From contig NZ_JAQZAM010000012.1 of the NCBI RefSeq assembly GCF_028737215.1, positions 124,001 to 188,000 on the forward strand: a stretch of DNA of 64,000 nt, in the 5' to 3' direction. The position numbers and the translations under genes are program-made. This document shows, piece after piece, positions 29,639 to 38,111 of this stretch; within the stretch, counting starts at the first letter, position 1, and each line of letters begins with the position of its first letter. This DNA comes from Actinomycetospora chibensis (GTDB lineage Bacteria; Actinomycetota; Actinomycetes; Mycobacteriales; Pseudonocardiaceae). The notes beneath the pieces are model-generated. The model saw only the letters and a list, made by a program, of their open reading frames with translations, was not told where the DNA came from and did no database searches.

Positions 29639-30748
29639 ATGAGCAGCACCCTCGCGTCCGACCGCGTGACGGCCCGGCTCGAGCGCGCCCGGGCCGCCGC
29701 CCGGCAGGCCGGGGTCGACGCCCTGGTGATCACGCCGGGGCCCGATCTCCAGTACCTCACGGGCGTCGTCAAGCACTCCCACGAACGGCTCTCGGCCCTG
29801 CTGCTGCCCGTCGACGGCGACGCCGCGTTCGTCGTCCCGACGTTGGAGCGCCCCGGCCTCGACGGCACCGCCGTCGACGCGATGGAGACCCTGACCTGGA
29901 CCGACGGCGTCGACCCGCACGCCCTGGCCGCCTCCCGTCTCGGCGGCGCCCGGCGCGTCGCGGTGGTCGCCGACATGCCGGCCCTGCACGTCCTCGGCCT
30001 GCGTGACGCCCTGCCACAGGCCTCGCTCGAGCTGGCGACGCCGGTGCTGCGCGAGCTGCGCATGCGCAAGGACGACGTGGAGGTCGACGCCCTGCGCCGC
30101 GCGGGCGCGGCCATCGACGCCGTGCACGCCCGCGTCCCGGGCTGGCTCGTGGCCGGGCGCACCGAGGCCGAGGTCGGTGCGGACATCACCGCGGCGATCC
30201 TCGAGGAGGGCCACGCCGAGGCGGCGTTCGTGATCGTGGGCTCCGGGCCCAACGGCGCGAGCCCGCACCACGAGGTGTCCGACCGGATGATCCAGGCCGG
30301 CGACGTCGTCGTCGTCGACATCGGCGGGCCGCTGCCGGACGGCTACAACTCCGACTCCACGCGCACCTACGTGGTGGGGGAGCCCGGCGACGAGGTCCGC
30401 GACGTGTACGCGGTGCTCCAGCGCGCCCAGGCGGCGGCGGTCGCCGCGGCGCGCCCCGGCGTCACCGCCGAGAGCGTCGACGAGGCCGCCCGCGCGATCA
30501 TCCGGGACGCCGGGCACGGCGAGTACTTCGTGCACCGCACCGGGCACGGCATCGGTCTCGAGGTGCACGAGGAGCCCTACATCGTGGCCGGCAACGACCT
30601 CGTCCTCGAGCCGGGCATGGCGTTCAGCATCGAGCCGGGGATCTACTTCCCGGGGCGCTGGGGTGCCCGCATCGAGGACATCGTCGTGGTCACCGACGAC
30701 GGCTGCGAGCCGGTGAACCGGCAGCCCCACGACCTGCTCTCGTGCTGA
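29639..30748 (+). CDS. M24 metallopeptidase, Xaa-Pro aminopeptidase type
   Basis: A 369-residue pita-bread aminopeptidase. The N-terminal creatinase-like domain (about 1-130) is followed by the catalytic domain. Metal ligands are in VVVVDIGGPLPDGYNSDSTRTY (two Asp), HRTGHGIGLEVHEEP (His) and the Glu residues of MAFSIEPGIYFPGRWGARIEDIVVV. These are the five conserved ligands of a dinuclear site, with the HxGHGIG motif of prolidases. It has no signal peptide, so it probably works on cytosolic proline peptides. The lnt gene overlaps its end. Confidence 0.92.
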   Translation: MSSTLASDRVTARLERARAAARQAGVDALVITPGPDLQYLTGVVKHSHERLSALLLPVDGDAAFVVPTLERPGLDGTAVDAMETLTWTDGVDPHALAASRLGGARRVAVVADMPALHVLGLRDALPQASLELATPVLRELRMRKDDVEVDALRRAGAAIDAVHARVPGWLVAGRTEAEVGADITAAILEEGHAEAAFVIVGSGPNGASPHHEVSDRMIQAGDVVVVDIGGPLPDGYNSDSTRTYVVGEPGDEVRDVYAVLQRAQAAAVAAARPGVTAESVDEAARAIIRDAGHGEYFVHRTGHGIGLEVHEEPYIVAGNDLVLEPGMAFSIEPGIYFPGRWGARIEDIVVVTDDGCEPVNRQPHDLLSC

Positions 30749-32319
30749 CGACCCACCCCGAGCCCGCCCGGACGGCACCCGCACGATCGGTTCGGGGCGC
30801 CCTCTGGCTGCGTCTCCTGGGCGCGGTCGTGGCGGGGCTCCTGCTCTACGTCGCGTTCCCGCCGTTCGGCGCCTGGTGGGCCGCGCCGCTGGGTCTCGCT
30901 CTGGTCGTCGCCGTCGTCGACGGGTGCCGGGTGCGGAGCGCGTTCGGGCTCGGGGCGCTGGTCGGCGTCGCCTACCAGCTGCCGCTGCTGCACTGGACCG
31001 GCGAGTACGTCGGCGCCGTCTGGCTGCTCCTGCTCGTCGCCCTCGTCGTGGTGGTCGCCGTCCCGGTGGCGCTGTTCCCGCTCGTGACGCGTCTGCCCGG
31101 CGCGCCGGTGTGGGTGGCGTGCGTCTGGGTGGCGGGCGAGGCCCTCATCGAGCGGTGGCCCTTCGACGGTTTCCCCTGGGCCAAGGTCGCGTTCGGCCAG
31201 CCCGGCGGGCTGTTCTCCCCGCTGGCCTCGCTCGGCGGCGCGCCGCTGGTGAGCGTCGCCGTGGCGCTGACCGGGGCCGGCCTGTGGGCCCTCGTGCGCG
31301 CGCTGCGACCCCCGCGGCGTCCCCGCGCCGCGGCCGGCGCCCTGGTCGCGGTCCTGCTCGGGCCCCTCGCGGGCCTCGCGACCCTGCCGTCGGTGCGCGC
31401 CGACGCCCCGGGCCCGGCGATCACGGTGGCGGCCGTCCAGGGCAACGTCCCGCGCGCGGGACTCGACTTCAACGCCCAGCGCCGGGCGGTGCTCGACAAC
31501 CACGTCGCGCAGACCCGCCGTCTCGCCGACGACGTCCGCGCAGGCCGGGCCCCCCGCCCCGACCTGGTGATCTGGCCGGAGAACGCCTCGGACATCGACC
31601 CGATCCGCAACGCCGACGCCGCCCGGGAGATCCGGGCCGTGACCGACGAGATCGGGGTGCCGGTGGTGGTCGGCGCCGTGCTCTCCGGCACCCGCGGCCC
31701 GGACGGGACGCTGGTCCGGGGGCCGCGCAACGCCTCGATCGTCTGGGTGCCGGGCCAGGGTCCCGGCACGACGTACGTGAAGCGCCACATCCTCCCGTTC
31801 GGCGAGTACATCCCGCTGCGCGGCGTCGCCGAGCTCGTCTCGCCGCTGGTCGACCGCGTCACCGACTTCGAGCCCGGCACCGGCACGGGCGTGCTGCCCA
31901 CCGGCCCGGCCCGGCTCGGTGTCGTGACCTGCTACGAGGTCGTGTTCGACGACTCCGTGCGCGACGCCGTCCGGGGCGGGGCCGACCTGCTCACGGTGCC
32001 CACCAACAACGCGACCTTCGGGTACAGCGACATGACCTACCAGCAGCAGGGGATGTCGCGGCTGCGCGCGATCGAGCACGACCGCGCCGTCGTCATCGCG
32101 GCGACGAGCGGGCAGAGCGCGATCGTGGCGCCCGACGGGACGCTCGTCGCCCGCACCGGGCCGTTGTTCACGCCCGGGCTGCTCGTCGAGACCGTGCCGC
32201 TGCGGACCACGACGACGCTCGCCACGCGGCTGGGCCCCGCTCCCGAGTGGGTGCTGGTCGCGCTGGGCCTCGCCGCGGTGGCCGTGGGGCTGGTGCGGCG
32301 CCGGCGGGACGCCGCGTGA
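30742..32319 (+). CDS. lnt: Apolipoprotein N-acyltransferase
   Basis: A 525-residue membrane enzyme that N-acylates the N-terminal cysteine of lipoproteins. Six to eight membrane helices (residues 15-215) precede a periplasmic nitrilase-like domain. The catalytic triad appears as Glu in WPENASDI, Lys in KRHILPFGEYIP and Cys in VVTCYEVVFDD. A last helix (EWVLVALGLAAVAVGLV) anchors the end. The GTG start overlaps the M24 gene by seven bases, and the stop overlaps ppm1 (GTGA). In M. tuberculosis the two activities are fused; here they are separate but coupled. Confidence 0.94.
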   Translation: MLTTHPEPARTAPARSVRGALWLRLLGAVVAGLLLYVAFPPFGAWWAAPLGLALVVAVVDGCRVRSAFGLGALVGVAYQLPLLHWTGEYVGAVWLLLLVALVVVVAVPVALFPLVTRLPGAPVWVACVWVAGEALIERWPFDGFPWAKVAFGQPGGLFSPLASLGGAPLVSVAVALTGAGLWALVRALRPPRRPRAAAGALVAVLLGPLAGLATLPSVRADAPGPAITVAAVQGNVPRAGLDFNAQRRAVLDNHVAQTRRLADDVRAGRAPRPDLVIWPENASDIDPIRNADAAREIRAVTDEIGVPVVVGAVLSGTRGPDGTLVRGPRNASIVWVPGQGPGTTYVKRHILPFGEYIPLRGVAELVSPLVDRVTDFEPGTGTGVLPTGPARLGVVTCYEVVFDDSVRDAVRGGADLLTVPTNNATFGYSDMTYQQQGMSRLRAIEHDRAVVIAATSGQSAIVAPDGTLVARTGPLFTPGLLVETVPLRTTTTLATRLGPAPEWVLVALGLAAVAVGLVRRRRDAA

Positions 32320-33089
32320 CGGGACCGCGTCCGGACGGGGCCGACGTGCTGGTCACCGTCCCCACGTACAACGAGCGCGAGAGCCTGCCCGGCCTCGTCA
32401 CGCGACTGCTCGACACCCTGCCCGCGCTCCGGATCCTCGTCGTCGACGACGGCAGCCCCGACGGCACCGGGACGCTCGCCGAGTCGATCGCCGCGACCGA
32501 CGCCCGCGTCCGGGTGCACCACCACGCGCCGCGGGCCGGTCTCGGCGCGGCGTACGTGGACGCGTTCAGCACGGTGCTCGACGGCGGGTGCGACGGCTTC
32601 GCCGAGGGCGTCGGGTGGATCGTGCAGATGGACGCCGACGGGTCGCACGCCCCGGAGGAGCTGCCCCGTCTGCTGGCGGCGGCCCGGGACGCCGACGTCG
32701 TGCTCGGGTCCCGCTACGTGCCCGGCGGCGGGACGGAGGGCTGGGCGTGGCACCGGCGCCTGCTCTCGCGCGCCGGCAACGTCTACTCGCGCCGGGCGCT
32801 GCGGCTCTCGCTGCACGACGTCACCGGCGGCTATCGCTGCTTCCGGCGCGGCGCACTGGCCGAGGTGGGCATGGCGACGGTCGCCTCGGAGGGCTATTGC
32901 TTCCAGGTCGACGTCGCGTTCCGGGTGCAGCGGGCGGGGATGCGGGTGCGCGAGGTCCCGATCACGTTCGTCGAGCGCGCCCACGGCGAGTCGAAGATGA
33001 GCGGCGCCGTCGTCCGCGAGGCGCTGTGGCGGATCACGTCCTGGGCCGTGCGCGACCGGGCGCGACGTCGGCGGGCCCGCCCACGCTGA
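32316..33089 (+). CDS. ppm1: Polyprenol monophosphomannose synthase (Ppm1)
   Basis: A 257-residue GT2 glycosyltransferase that moves mannose from GDP-mannose to polyprenyl phosphate. The product feeds lipoglycan and protein mannosylation. VTVPTYNERESLPGLV, VVDDGSPDGTG and IVQMDADGSHAPEELPRLL are the GT2 motifs, with DAD as the metal-binding triad. GSRYVPGGGTEGWAWHRRLLSRAGN and YCFQVDVAFR are typical of DPM1-like synthases. GTG at 32316 overlaps lnt, which in some species helps localise Ppm1. Confidence 0.94.
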   Translation: MTGPRPDGADVLVTVPTYNERESLPGLVTRLLDTLPALRILVVDDGSPDGTGTLAESIAATDARVRVHHHAPRAGLGAAYVDAFSTVLDGGCDGFAEGVGWIVQMDADGSHAPEELPRLLAAARDADVVLGSRYVPGGGTEGWAWHRRLLSRAGNVYSRRALRLSLHDVTGGYRCFRRGALAEVGMATVASEGYCFQVDVAFRVQRAGMRVREVPITFVERAHGESKMSGAVVREALWRITSWAVRDRARRRRARPR

Positions 33090-33117
33090 AGACCAGCATC
33101 AGGAGCGAACAGGCGAA

Positions 33118-33149
33118 AGGGCCGCCCCGGCGGATGCCGGAACGGCCCT
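33118..33149. terminator. Bidirectional hairpin between ppm1 and rbpA
   Basis: AGGGCCG (33118-33124) pairs with CGGCCCT (33143-33149), with an inner CCGG/CCGG pair. It lies between convergent genes and serves both strands; AAAGG precedes and a short palindrome TCACGATCTCGTGA follows. Confidence 0.6.
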
Positions 33150-33166
33150 CACGATCTCGTGAGCGC

Positions 33167-33511
33167 TCAGGCGCTCTCGGAGCGGCGCTCCTTGAGCAGG
33201 CCCAGACGCTCGTCGAGCAGCTCCTCGAGCTCGGGCACCGAACGGCGCTCGAGCAGCATGTCCCAGTGGGTACGCGGAGGCTTGGACTTCTTCTGCTCGG
33301 GCTCGGTGCCGTCGATCCGCTTGCCCTCGTCGCCGTGGAGGCGGCACTCCCAGGTCACGGGCGCCTCGGCGTCGTCCGAGAACGGCACCTCGAAGTCGTG
33401 GCCCTTGGGGCAGCGGTAGGCGAAGGAACGACGGGGGGCGAGGTCGTGGTCGCGGTCGGTCTCGTAGCTGACAGCGCCGAGACGGCTGCCACGGAGGACG
33501 CGGTCGGCCAT
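33167..33511 (-). CDS. rbpA: RNA polymerase-binding protein RbpA
   Basis: A 114-residue actinobacterial transcription factor that binds group I/II sigma factors and RNA polymerase and stabilises the open complex. It shows the N-terminal tail (ADRVLRGSRLGAVSYETDR), the zinc-like core with Cys in RCPKGHDFEVPF and WECRLHG, the basic linker (PEQKKSKPPRTHWDMLLERR) that contacts DNA, and the sigma-interacting domain (VPELEELLDERLGLLKERR). The ATG follows a GGAAAGGA site. A SigR/SigH-type promoter lies about 65 bases upstream, matching known thiol-stress control in Streptomyces. Confidence 0.97.
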   Translation of the reverse strand: MADRVLRGSRLGAVSYETDRDHDLAPRRSFAYRCPKGHDFEVPFSDDAEAPVTWECRLHGDEGKRIDGTEPEQKKSKPPRTHWDMLLERRSVPELEELLDERLGLLKERRSESA

Positions 33512-33576
33512 GATGGTGTCCTTTCCTCGACTGCAAGTGCACCCGAGGACGCACGGCCTTCGGGCACGCGTGGGTC

Positions 33577-33603
33577 AACGCCGCACCACCACGGTTCGTT
33601 CCC
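33577..33603 (-). promoter_or_regulatory. SigR/SigH-type promoter of rbpA
   Basis: On the minus strand GGGAAC (33603-33598) and GTT (33579-33577) are separated by exactly 18 bases. This is the consensus of thiol-oxidative-stress sigma factors of the SigR/SigH class. Transcription would start near 33570, giving a leader of about 60 bases. Confidence 0.75.
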
Positions 33604-33733
33604 GTGATGCCCGCCGTTCACCCCGCGCGTGACCCGACTCACGGGTGCACACCGGCTACGGAATACCCCGACCGGCGCGCCTCCACACGGTATCGGGTCG
33701 TGCGCGATGAATTGCGTGCCATCCGGATCTCGG

Positions 33734-34567
33734 TCAGGCCGGCGCGGTCCACGCCCCCCGGGTGACGAGCACGTCGCGCAGCAGATCGGGCCGGTCGGTC
33801 ATGAGCCCGTCGACCCCGAGGTCGAGCAGGCGGTGCATCTCCGAGGTCCGGTCGACCGTCCAGACGTGCACCTCGATCCCGAGCGCGTGCGCCGTGGCGA
33901 CCATCGCGGGGTCGATCACCGTGAGGGAGCCGAAGCGCACCGGCAGCTGCGCCAGATCGCCGTGCACGCGGAGCACGCGGTCCAGCGGGCGCCGGAGCAG
34001 CGACGGCGCCACGGCCCGTCCCCGCAGCCGCAGCGCCGAGCGGCTCGCGAGCCCGGTGACGACGCGGTCGCCGAACCGTGCCCGGACCGCCTGCAGGCGG
34101 CTCTCGTCCATGCTCGCGACGGCCACCCGCTCGGCCACGTCGTCGCGTTCGAGCAGACGGAGCATCGGCGCGAGGCTGCCCGGAGCCTTGAGGTCGACGT
34201 TGAACCGCGTCTCCGGCAGCGCCTCGAGCACCTCCTCGAGGCGCGGCAGCGGCTCGCGCCCGCGCAGCCGCACGCCGGCGAGGTCGGCCCAGGGCATCGT
34301 GCGCAGCACCCCGGGATGGCCCGCGACGCGGCGCAGGGTGGCGTCGTGGTGCACGACGAGGACGCCGTCCGCGGTGGCGTGGACGTCGGTCTCGACGTGG
34401 GTGTAGCCCTCGTCGACCGCCCTCCGGAACGCGGCCAGCGAGTTCTCCAGGCCCTCGAGCTCGCCGATGTGCCAGCCGCGGTGCGCGAACGCGCGCGGGG
34501 TCCGCCCGGCCAGGTACGGGTGCTGCGCCGGGGTCACGTCCGCGGAGTCTGCCCGGTCGCCGGCCAT
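33734..34567 (-). CDS. Glycerophosphodiester phosphodiesterase
   Basis: A 277-residue TIM-barrel GDPD. AFAHRGWHIGELEGLENSLAAFRRAVDEGYTHVETDVHATADGVLVVHHDATLRR holds, in separate segments, the HRG, E-N, ExD and H residues that build the metal-dependent active site. VDLKAP and VHVWTVDR are later strands, and VDGLMTDRPDLL closes the barrel. It hydrolyses glycerophosphodiesters to glycerol-3-phosphate and an alcohol. No signal peptide is visible, so it probably acts inside the cell. The ATG at 34567 is preferred; the frame is open to 34648. Confidence 0.92.
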   Translation of the reverse strand: MAGDRADSADVTPAQHPYLAGRTPRAFAHRGWHIGELEGLENSLAAFRRAVDEGYTHVETDVHATADGVLVVHHDATLRRVAGHPGVLRTMPWADLAGVRLRGREPLPRLEEVLEALPETRFNVDLKAPGSLAPMLRLLERDDVAERVAVASMDESRLQAVRARFGDRVVTGLASRSALRLRGRAVAPSLLRRPLDRVLRVHGDLAQLPVRFGSLTVIDPAMVATAHALGIEVHVWTVDRTSEMHRLLDLGVDGLMTDRPDLLRDVLVTRGAWTAPA

Positions 34568-34654
34568 CCTGCGCAGCGCATCCACTCCGGGCCTGACCCA
34601 TGACACGTTTCGGTGGGGCCGCAGGCCACCGTGGAGGCGTTCGTGCACATGCAG

Positions 34655-34660
34655 TAGTCT
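34655..34660 (+). promoter_or_regulatory. Probable -10 (TAGTCT) of the Gly/Ser-rich gene
   Basis: TAGTCT is 31 bases before the ATG at 34692; GGGGAG (about 34680-34685) is the ribosome-binding site. Confidence 0.4.
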
Positions 34661-34691
34661 CGGCGATCACGCTGGGCTGAGGGGAGCGCAG

Positions 34692-35543
34692 ATGCCGAAG
34701 GGGTCGGGGGGTGAGCCCTCCTGGTGGTCGTCCGGGTCCGTCCCCGACGACCTCCCGAGCTGGGCCCGCCGCGGCCTCGACGAGGCCCCCGAGGAGCTCG
34801 CACCCTCGCCGCCGCCCCCGCCGTCCCGGCACCGCCGTCGCGGCGCTGCTGCCGCCCCGGTGGCGACCGGTGGCGCGCACCGTCTCCGGGGCTGGGGGCT
34901 GGCCGCCGCCTCGGTCGCCGCGGCCGCCGCCGTGGTCCCGCTGGCGGTCTCGACGCTGGCGAACAACGGCGAGAACACCGCCCTGCCGCGCGTCGGCACC
35001 TTCCCTGTCGTCGCCCCGGGCACGCTCCCGGGCGGAGCCGTGCCCCCCGGAACGAGCACCCGCGGCCCGCAGCCAGGGTCGCCGGCCGACGCCTCGGTGC
35101 TCCCGCCGCTGCAGGACCCGAGCGTGGCGCTCGCCGAACCCCCGCGCACCGTCACCGTCGCGCCGCGGGTGCTGGCCCGCGACGCCGAGGACGAGACCAC
35201 GACGCCGTCGACGCGCCGTACCACGACGACCTCCGCGGCCGAGGATGACGAGACCACGGCCGGTGGCAGCAGTGGCGAGACCCGGACCCCCCGTGACGCC
35301 GACGACGACGAGGGCTCGGGGGGTGGCTCCGGCTCGGACAGGGGCTCCGGCTCGGGTGGCTCGGGGGGCTCCGGCTCGGGTGGCTCGGGTGGCTCCGGCG
35401 GCGGCTCGGGTGGCTCCGGCGGCGGGTCCGGCAGCGGCGGCGGGTCCGGCTCCCGCGGTGGCGGGATCGTCGGCGGGGTCGGGGACGCCGTCGGCGGTGT
35501 CGTGAACGGCGTCGGTCGCGCCACCAACCGCGTGCTCGGCTGA
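34692..35543 (+). CDS. Single-pass membrane protein with Gly/Ser-rich tail
   Basis: 283 residues, no recognised domain. The N-terminal 55 residues are polar and Pro-rich (WWSSGSVPDDLPSWARRGLDE). A membrane helix follows (GLAAASVAAAAAVVPLAVSTLA), then a Pro/Thr-rich extracytoplasmic region. A GSGG-type low-complexity stretch lies at about residues 210-260, and a short glycine helix GGVGDAVGGVVNGVGRATNRVLG ends the protein. The tail could be a flexible cell-surface spacer. The nucleotides of the GSGG region form a degenerate repeat array (GGCTCGGGTGGCTCC-like). Confidence 0.7.
   Translation: MPKGSGGEPSWWSSGSVPDDLPSWARRGLDEAPEELAPSPPPPPSRHRRRGAAAAPVATGGAHRLRGWGLAAASVAAAAAVVPLAVSTLANNGENTALPRVGTFPVVAPGTLPGGAVPPGTSTRGPQPGSPADASVLPPLQDPSVALAEPPRTVTVAPRVLARDAEDETTTPSTRRTTTTSAAEDDETTAGGSSGETRTPRDADDDEGSGGGSGSDRGSGSGGSGGSGSGGSGGSGGGSGGSGGGSGSGGGSGSRGGGIVGGVGDAVGGVVNGVGRATNRVLG
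35330..35460 (+). repeat. Degenerate GGCTCCGG-type repeats encoding Gly/Ser
   Basis: Short units such as GGTGGCTCCGGC and GGCTCGGGTGGC recur with variation for about 130 bases in the 3' part of the gene. Slippage is likely to change its length. Confidence 0.7.
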
Positions 35544-35562
35544 GAGGCTCGCAGGTCGCGAC

Positions 35563-36987
35563 TCAGCCCGCCGACGGCTTCTCCGGCAGGTCGGGGCGCT
35601 CGACGCCCTCGCCGAGCGCCGCGGCGTAGAGGTCCCCGTCGGCCTCGATGCGCGCCAGCACGTCGGCGGGGGAGAAGGTCAGCTCCCGGACCTCGGTGGC
35701 CGCGGTCACCTCGTCCCACGTCAGCGGCGTGGACACCGTCGGCGCACCGTTCGCCGCGCGGGCACGCATCGAGTACGGCGCGACGGTGGTCTTCGCCGTG
35801 TTGTTCTGGCTCCAGTCGACGAAGATCTTCCCGCGCCGCCGGTCCTTGGCCATGATCGCGGTGACCGAGCGCGGGGTCTCGCGGGCCAGGAGCTCGGCGA
35901 CGTTCTTCGCGTAGGCGGACGTGCGCCCCGGGTCGTCGACCCGCACCGCGGCACTGACCTGCATGCCCTTGCTGCCGCTGGTCTTCGGGCAGGGCGTGAG
36001 CCCGTCGGCGGCGAGGACGCCGCGCAGACGCTCGGCCAGGCGCGCGCAGTCGACCACCGTGGTGCCCTCGCCGGGGTCGAGGTCGAACACCAGCTCGTCG
36101 GGCGGCTGCACGACGTCGTCCTCGTCGACCCGCCACTGCGGCACGTGCAGCTCGAGGACCGCCAGGTTGGCGAGGTAGACCAGCGTGGCGAGCTCCTCGA
36201 CCACCACGAAGTTGGCCGTCGTCGTGCCCCGGCTGCTCCCGGGGGTCGGGACCTCGACGCTGCGCAGCCACTCCGGCGCCTTGGCTCCCGCGTTCTTCTC
36301 GTAGAACGACGGGGCGGAGATGCCGTCGGGGAAGCGGCGCAGCGTCAGGGGCCGGCCGGCGAGGTGCGGGAGAATCGTGTCGGCGACCCGGGCGTAGTAG
36401 TCGATCACCGAGGCCTTGGGGACGTAGGGGTAGAGCTCCTTGTCGAGGTTGGACAGCCGCAGCGACCGGCCGCCGACCGCGACCCGCGGGGACTGCGCCG
36501 CCTTGTTCCGCGCGGGCGCGGCGGCGTCGGACTTCCGGCGCTGGACGAGCCAGTCCTTCTCGTCGTGGTCGCTCCGGTCCGGCTTGAAGAACACGAATCG
36601 GCCGTCCACCCGCTCGCCGTGCAGCGTCACCGCGACCTCGGTGTCGGACCACTTCTCGACCTCGTAGTGCCCGGCGTCCCAGATCGTCATGGCCCCGCCG
36701 CCGTACTCGCCGGCAGGGATCTCGCCGTGGAACTCCAGGTACTCCAGCGGGTGGTCCTCGGTGTGCACCGCGAGCCGGGGCGCCCCGGGCTTGTCGGGCA
36801 GGCCCCGGGGCACCGCCCAGCAGACGAGCACTCCGTCGCGCTCGAAGCGGACGTCGTAGTGCAGGCGGCGCGCGTGGTGCTCCTGGATCACGAAGCGCTC
36901 CCCGGCGGGGGTTTCCCCGACCTCTCCGAACGGCTCCGGCGTGCGCTCCGGATCCCGCTTCGCGTTGTACTCGGAGAGGTCGGGCAC
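35563..36987 (-). CDS. LigD-type protein: 3'-phosphoesterase plus NHEJ polymerase domains, no ligase
   Basis: 474 residues. The N-terminal 3'-phosphoesterase domain carries FVIQEHHARRLHYDVRFE with the metal-binding H-x-A-x-x-L-H-Y-D, and LEFHGEIPAGEYGGG. It joins an AEP-type polymerase domain (from about 185) with VIDYYARVADTILPHLAGRPLTLRRFP, VFDLDPGEGT (metal Asp pair) and TSGSKGMQV. There is no ligase domain, so a separate ATP-dependent ligase and a Ku protein are needed elsewhere for end joining. Order PE-POL is unlike the M. tuberculosis POL-PE-LIG arrangement. Confidence 0.9.
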   Translation of the reverse strand: MPDLSEYNAKRDPERTPEPFGEVGETPAGERFVIQEHHARRLHYDVRFERDGVLVCWAVPRGLPDKPGAPRLAVHTEDHPLEYLEFHGEIPAGEYGGGAMTIWDAGHYEVEKWSDTEVAVTLHGERVDGRFVFFKPDRSDHDEKDWLVQRRKSDAAAPARNKAAQSPRVAVGGRSLRLSNLDKELYPYVPKASVIDYYARVADTILPHLAGRPLTLRRFPDGISAPSFYEKNAGAKAPEWLRSVEVPTPGSSRGTTTANFVVVEELATLVYLANLAVLELHVPQWRVDEDDVVQPPDELVFDLDPGEGTTVVDCARLAERLRGVLAADGLTPCPKTSGSKGMQVSAAVRVDDPGRTSAYAKNVAELLARETPRSVTAIMAKDRRRGKIFVDWSQNNTAKTTVAPYSMRARAANGAPTVSTPLTWDEVTAATEVRELTFSPADVLARIEADGDLYAAALGEGVERPDLPEKPSAG

Positions 36988-36996
36988 GGGGGATAT

Positions 36997-38091
36997 CTAC
37001 CCGACCTCGCGGTCCTGGTGCACCCCGGTCGTGGTGAACCCGAAGAACGCGAACATCGCCGTGGCGACGTCCGGACCCGTGGGGTCGGCGTACTTCTCCC
37101 CGGCGCGGCCCCCGGACCACTCGTGGCCCATGCCGTGCACCGTCCACGACTCCGCGAGCACCCGGCCGCCCGGCTCGGACCAGCGCTCCCGCGTCCAGCC
37201 GCGCCCACCCTCGGTGCGCCCGGTCTCGCGGACGTGCTCGGTGGCGCCCTTCGCGACGAGCGCCGCCCGCACCACCGCCTCGCCGTTGCCGGCCGCGACG
37301 GTGCGATCGGCGTCGCCGTGCACGACGATCAGCGGAACCGGACCGGCGTCGGTCACCGTCCTGGGCGGGCTGGACATCGCCGCGAACGCCGAGCCCACGT
37401 CGCGCGCCGCGCCGTGGGGGAGCCCCGAGTGCACCCCGGCCCCGCAGAACAGGTCCGGGTAGGTCGCCGTCATCACCGCGGCCATCGCCGCGCCCGCGGA
37501 GAACCCGGCGACGGCGATGCGCGCCGGGTCGACGCCGTGCTGCGCGGTCACCGCGCGGGTGACGGCGGCGATCATCGCGGGCTCGCCGGCGTCGCGCGCC
37601 TGGTCGCCGGGACGGAACCAGTTCCAGTAGCCCATCGCGTTCGCCGAGCGCGACTGCTCCGGGTAGGCGACGACCACCCCAGCTCGTTCGGCCGCCTCGT
37701 CCATCCCGGTGCAGGCGGCGAACGCGTCGGCGTCCTGGGTGCCGCCGTGCAGCATCACGAGCAGCGGCGCGCCGAGGGTGGGGGCACCGGTGGGGACGTA
37801 GAGGCGGTAGGCCAGGCCACCGGCCGAGCCGCGGGTGACGGTGCCGGGCGCGCGGTCGGACGTCCGGGCGCCGGCGCCACGGGGTCCGGGCATCGTGAAT
37901 CCGGCCGGCATCGTGAATCCGGCCGGCATCGAGCCCCTGCTCGTGGGCAGGCCGCCGCCGAGGCGCTCCTGCAGGGCGGAGGTGGCCTCCATGAGCCGGC
38001 CGGAGCGCATCAGGCGCGCGGCCTCGCTCGTCCCGTTCACCGCCGTCCCGGCGCGCAGGGTCTCGCGGATCAGCTTGGCGGTACGGAACAC
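36997..38091 (-). CDS. PHB-depolymerase-family esterase
   Basis: A 364-residue alpha/beta hydrolase of the Esterase_PHB type. The oxyanion loop is PLLVMLHGGTQDADAFA, the nucleophile IAVAGFSAGAAMAAVM (Ser), the Asp in VPLIVVHGDADRTV and the His in TVHGMGHEWSGG. HSGLPHGAARDV is characteristic of extracellular PHB-depolymerase relatives. The first 60 residues are helical, not a clear signal peptide, and contain two copies of MPAGFT. The small RHH gene lies 20 bases upstream on the same strand, suggesting one operon. Confidence 0.86.
   Translation of the reverse strand: MFRTAKLIRETLRAGTAVNGTSEAARLMRSGRLMEATSALQERLGGGLPTSRGSMPAGFTMPAGFTMPGPRGAGARTSDRAPGTVTRGSAGGLAYRLYVPTGAPTLGAPLLVMLHGGTQDADAFAACTGMDEAAERAGVVVAYPEQSRSANAMGYWNWFRPGDQARDAGEPAMIAAVTRAVTAQHGVDPARIAVAGFSAGAAMAAVMTATYPDLFCGAGVHSGLPHGAARDVGSAFAAMSSPPRTVTDAGPVPLIVVHGDADRTVAAGNGEAVVRAALVAKGATEHVRETGRTEGGRGWTRERWSEPGGRVLAESWTVHGMGHEWSGGRAGEKYADPTGPDVATAMFAFFGFTTTGVHQDREVG
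37891..37926 (-). repeat. Two exact 18-bp direct repeats in the esterase gene
   Basis: CATCGTGAATCCGGCCGG occurs at 37891 and 37909 and encodes repeated MPAGFT residues; a third, shortened start follows. Confidence 0.85.
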
Positions 38092-38111
38092 AGTGCCTCC
38101 AGGGACAGCGG

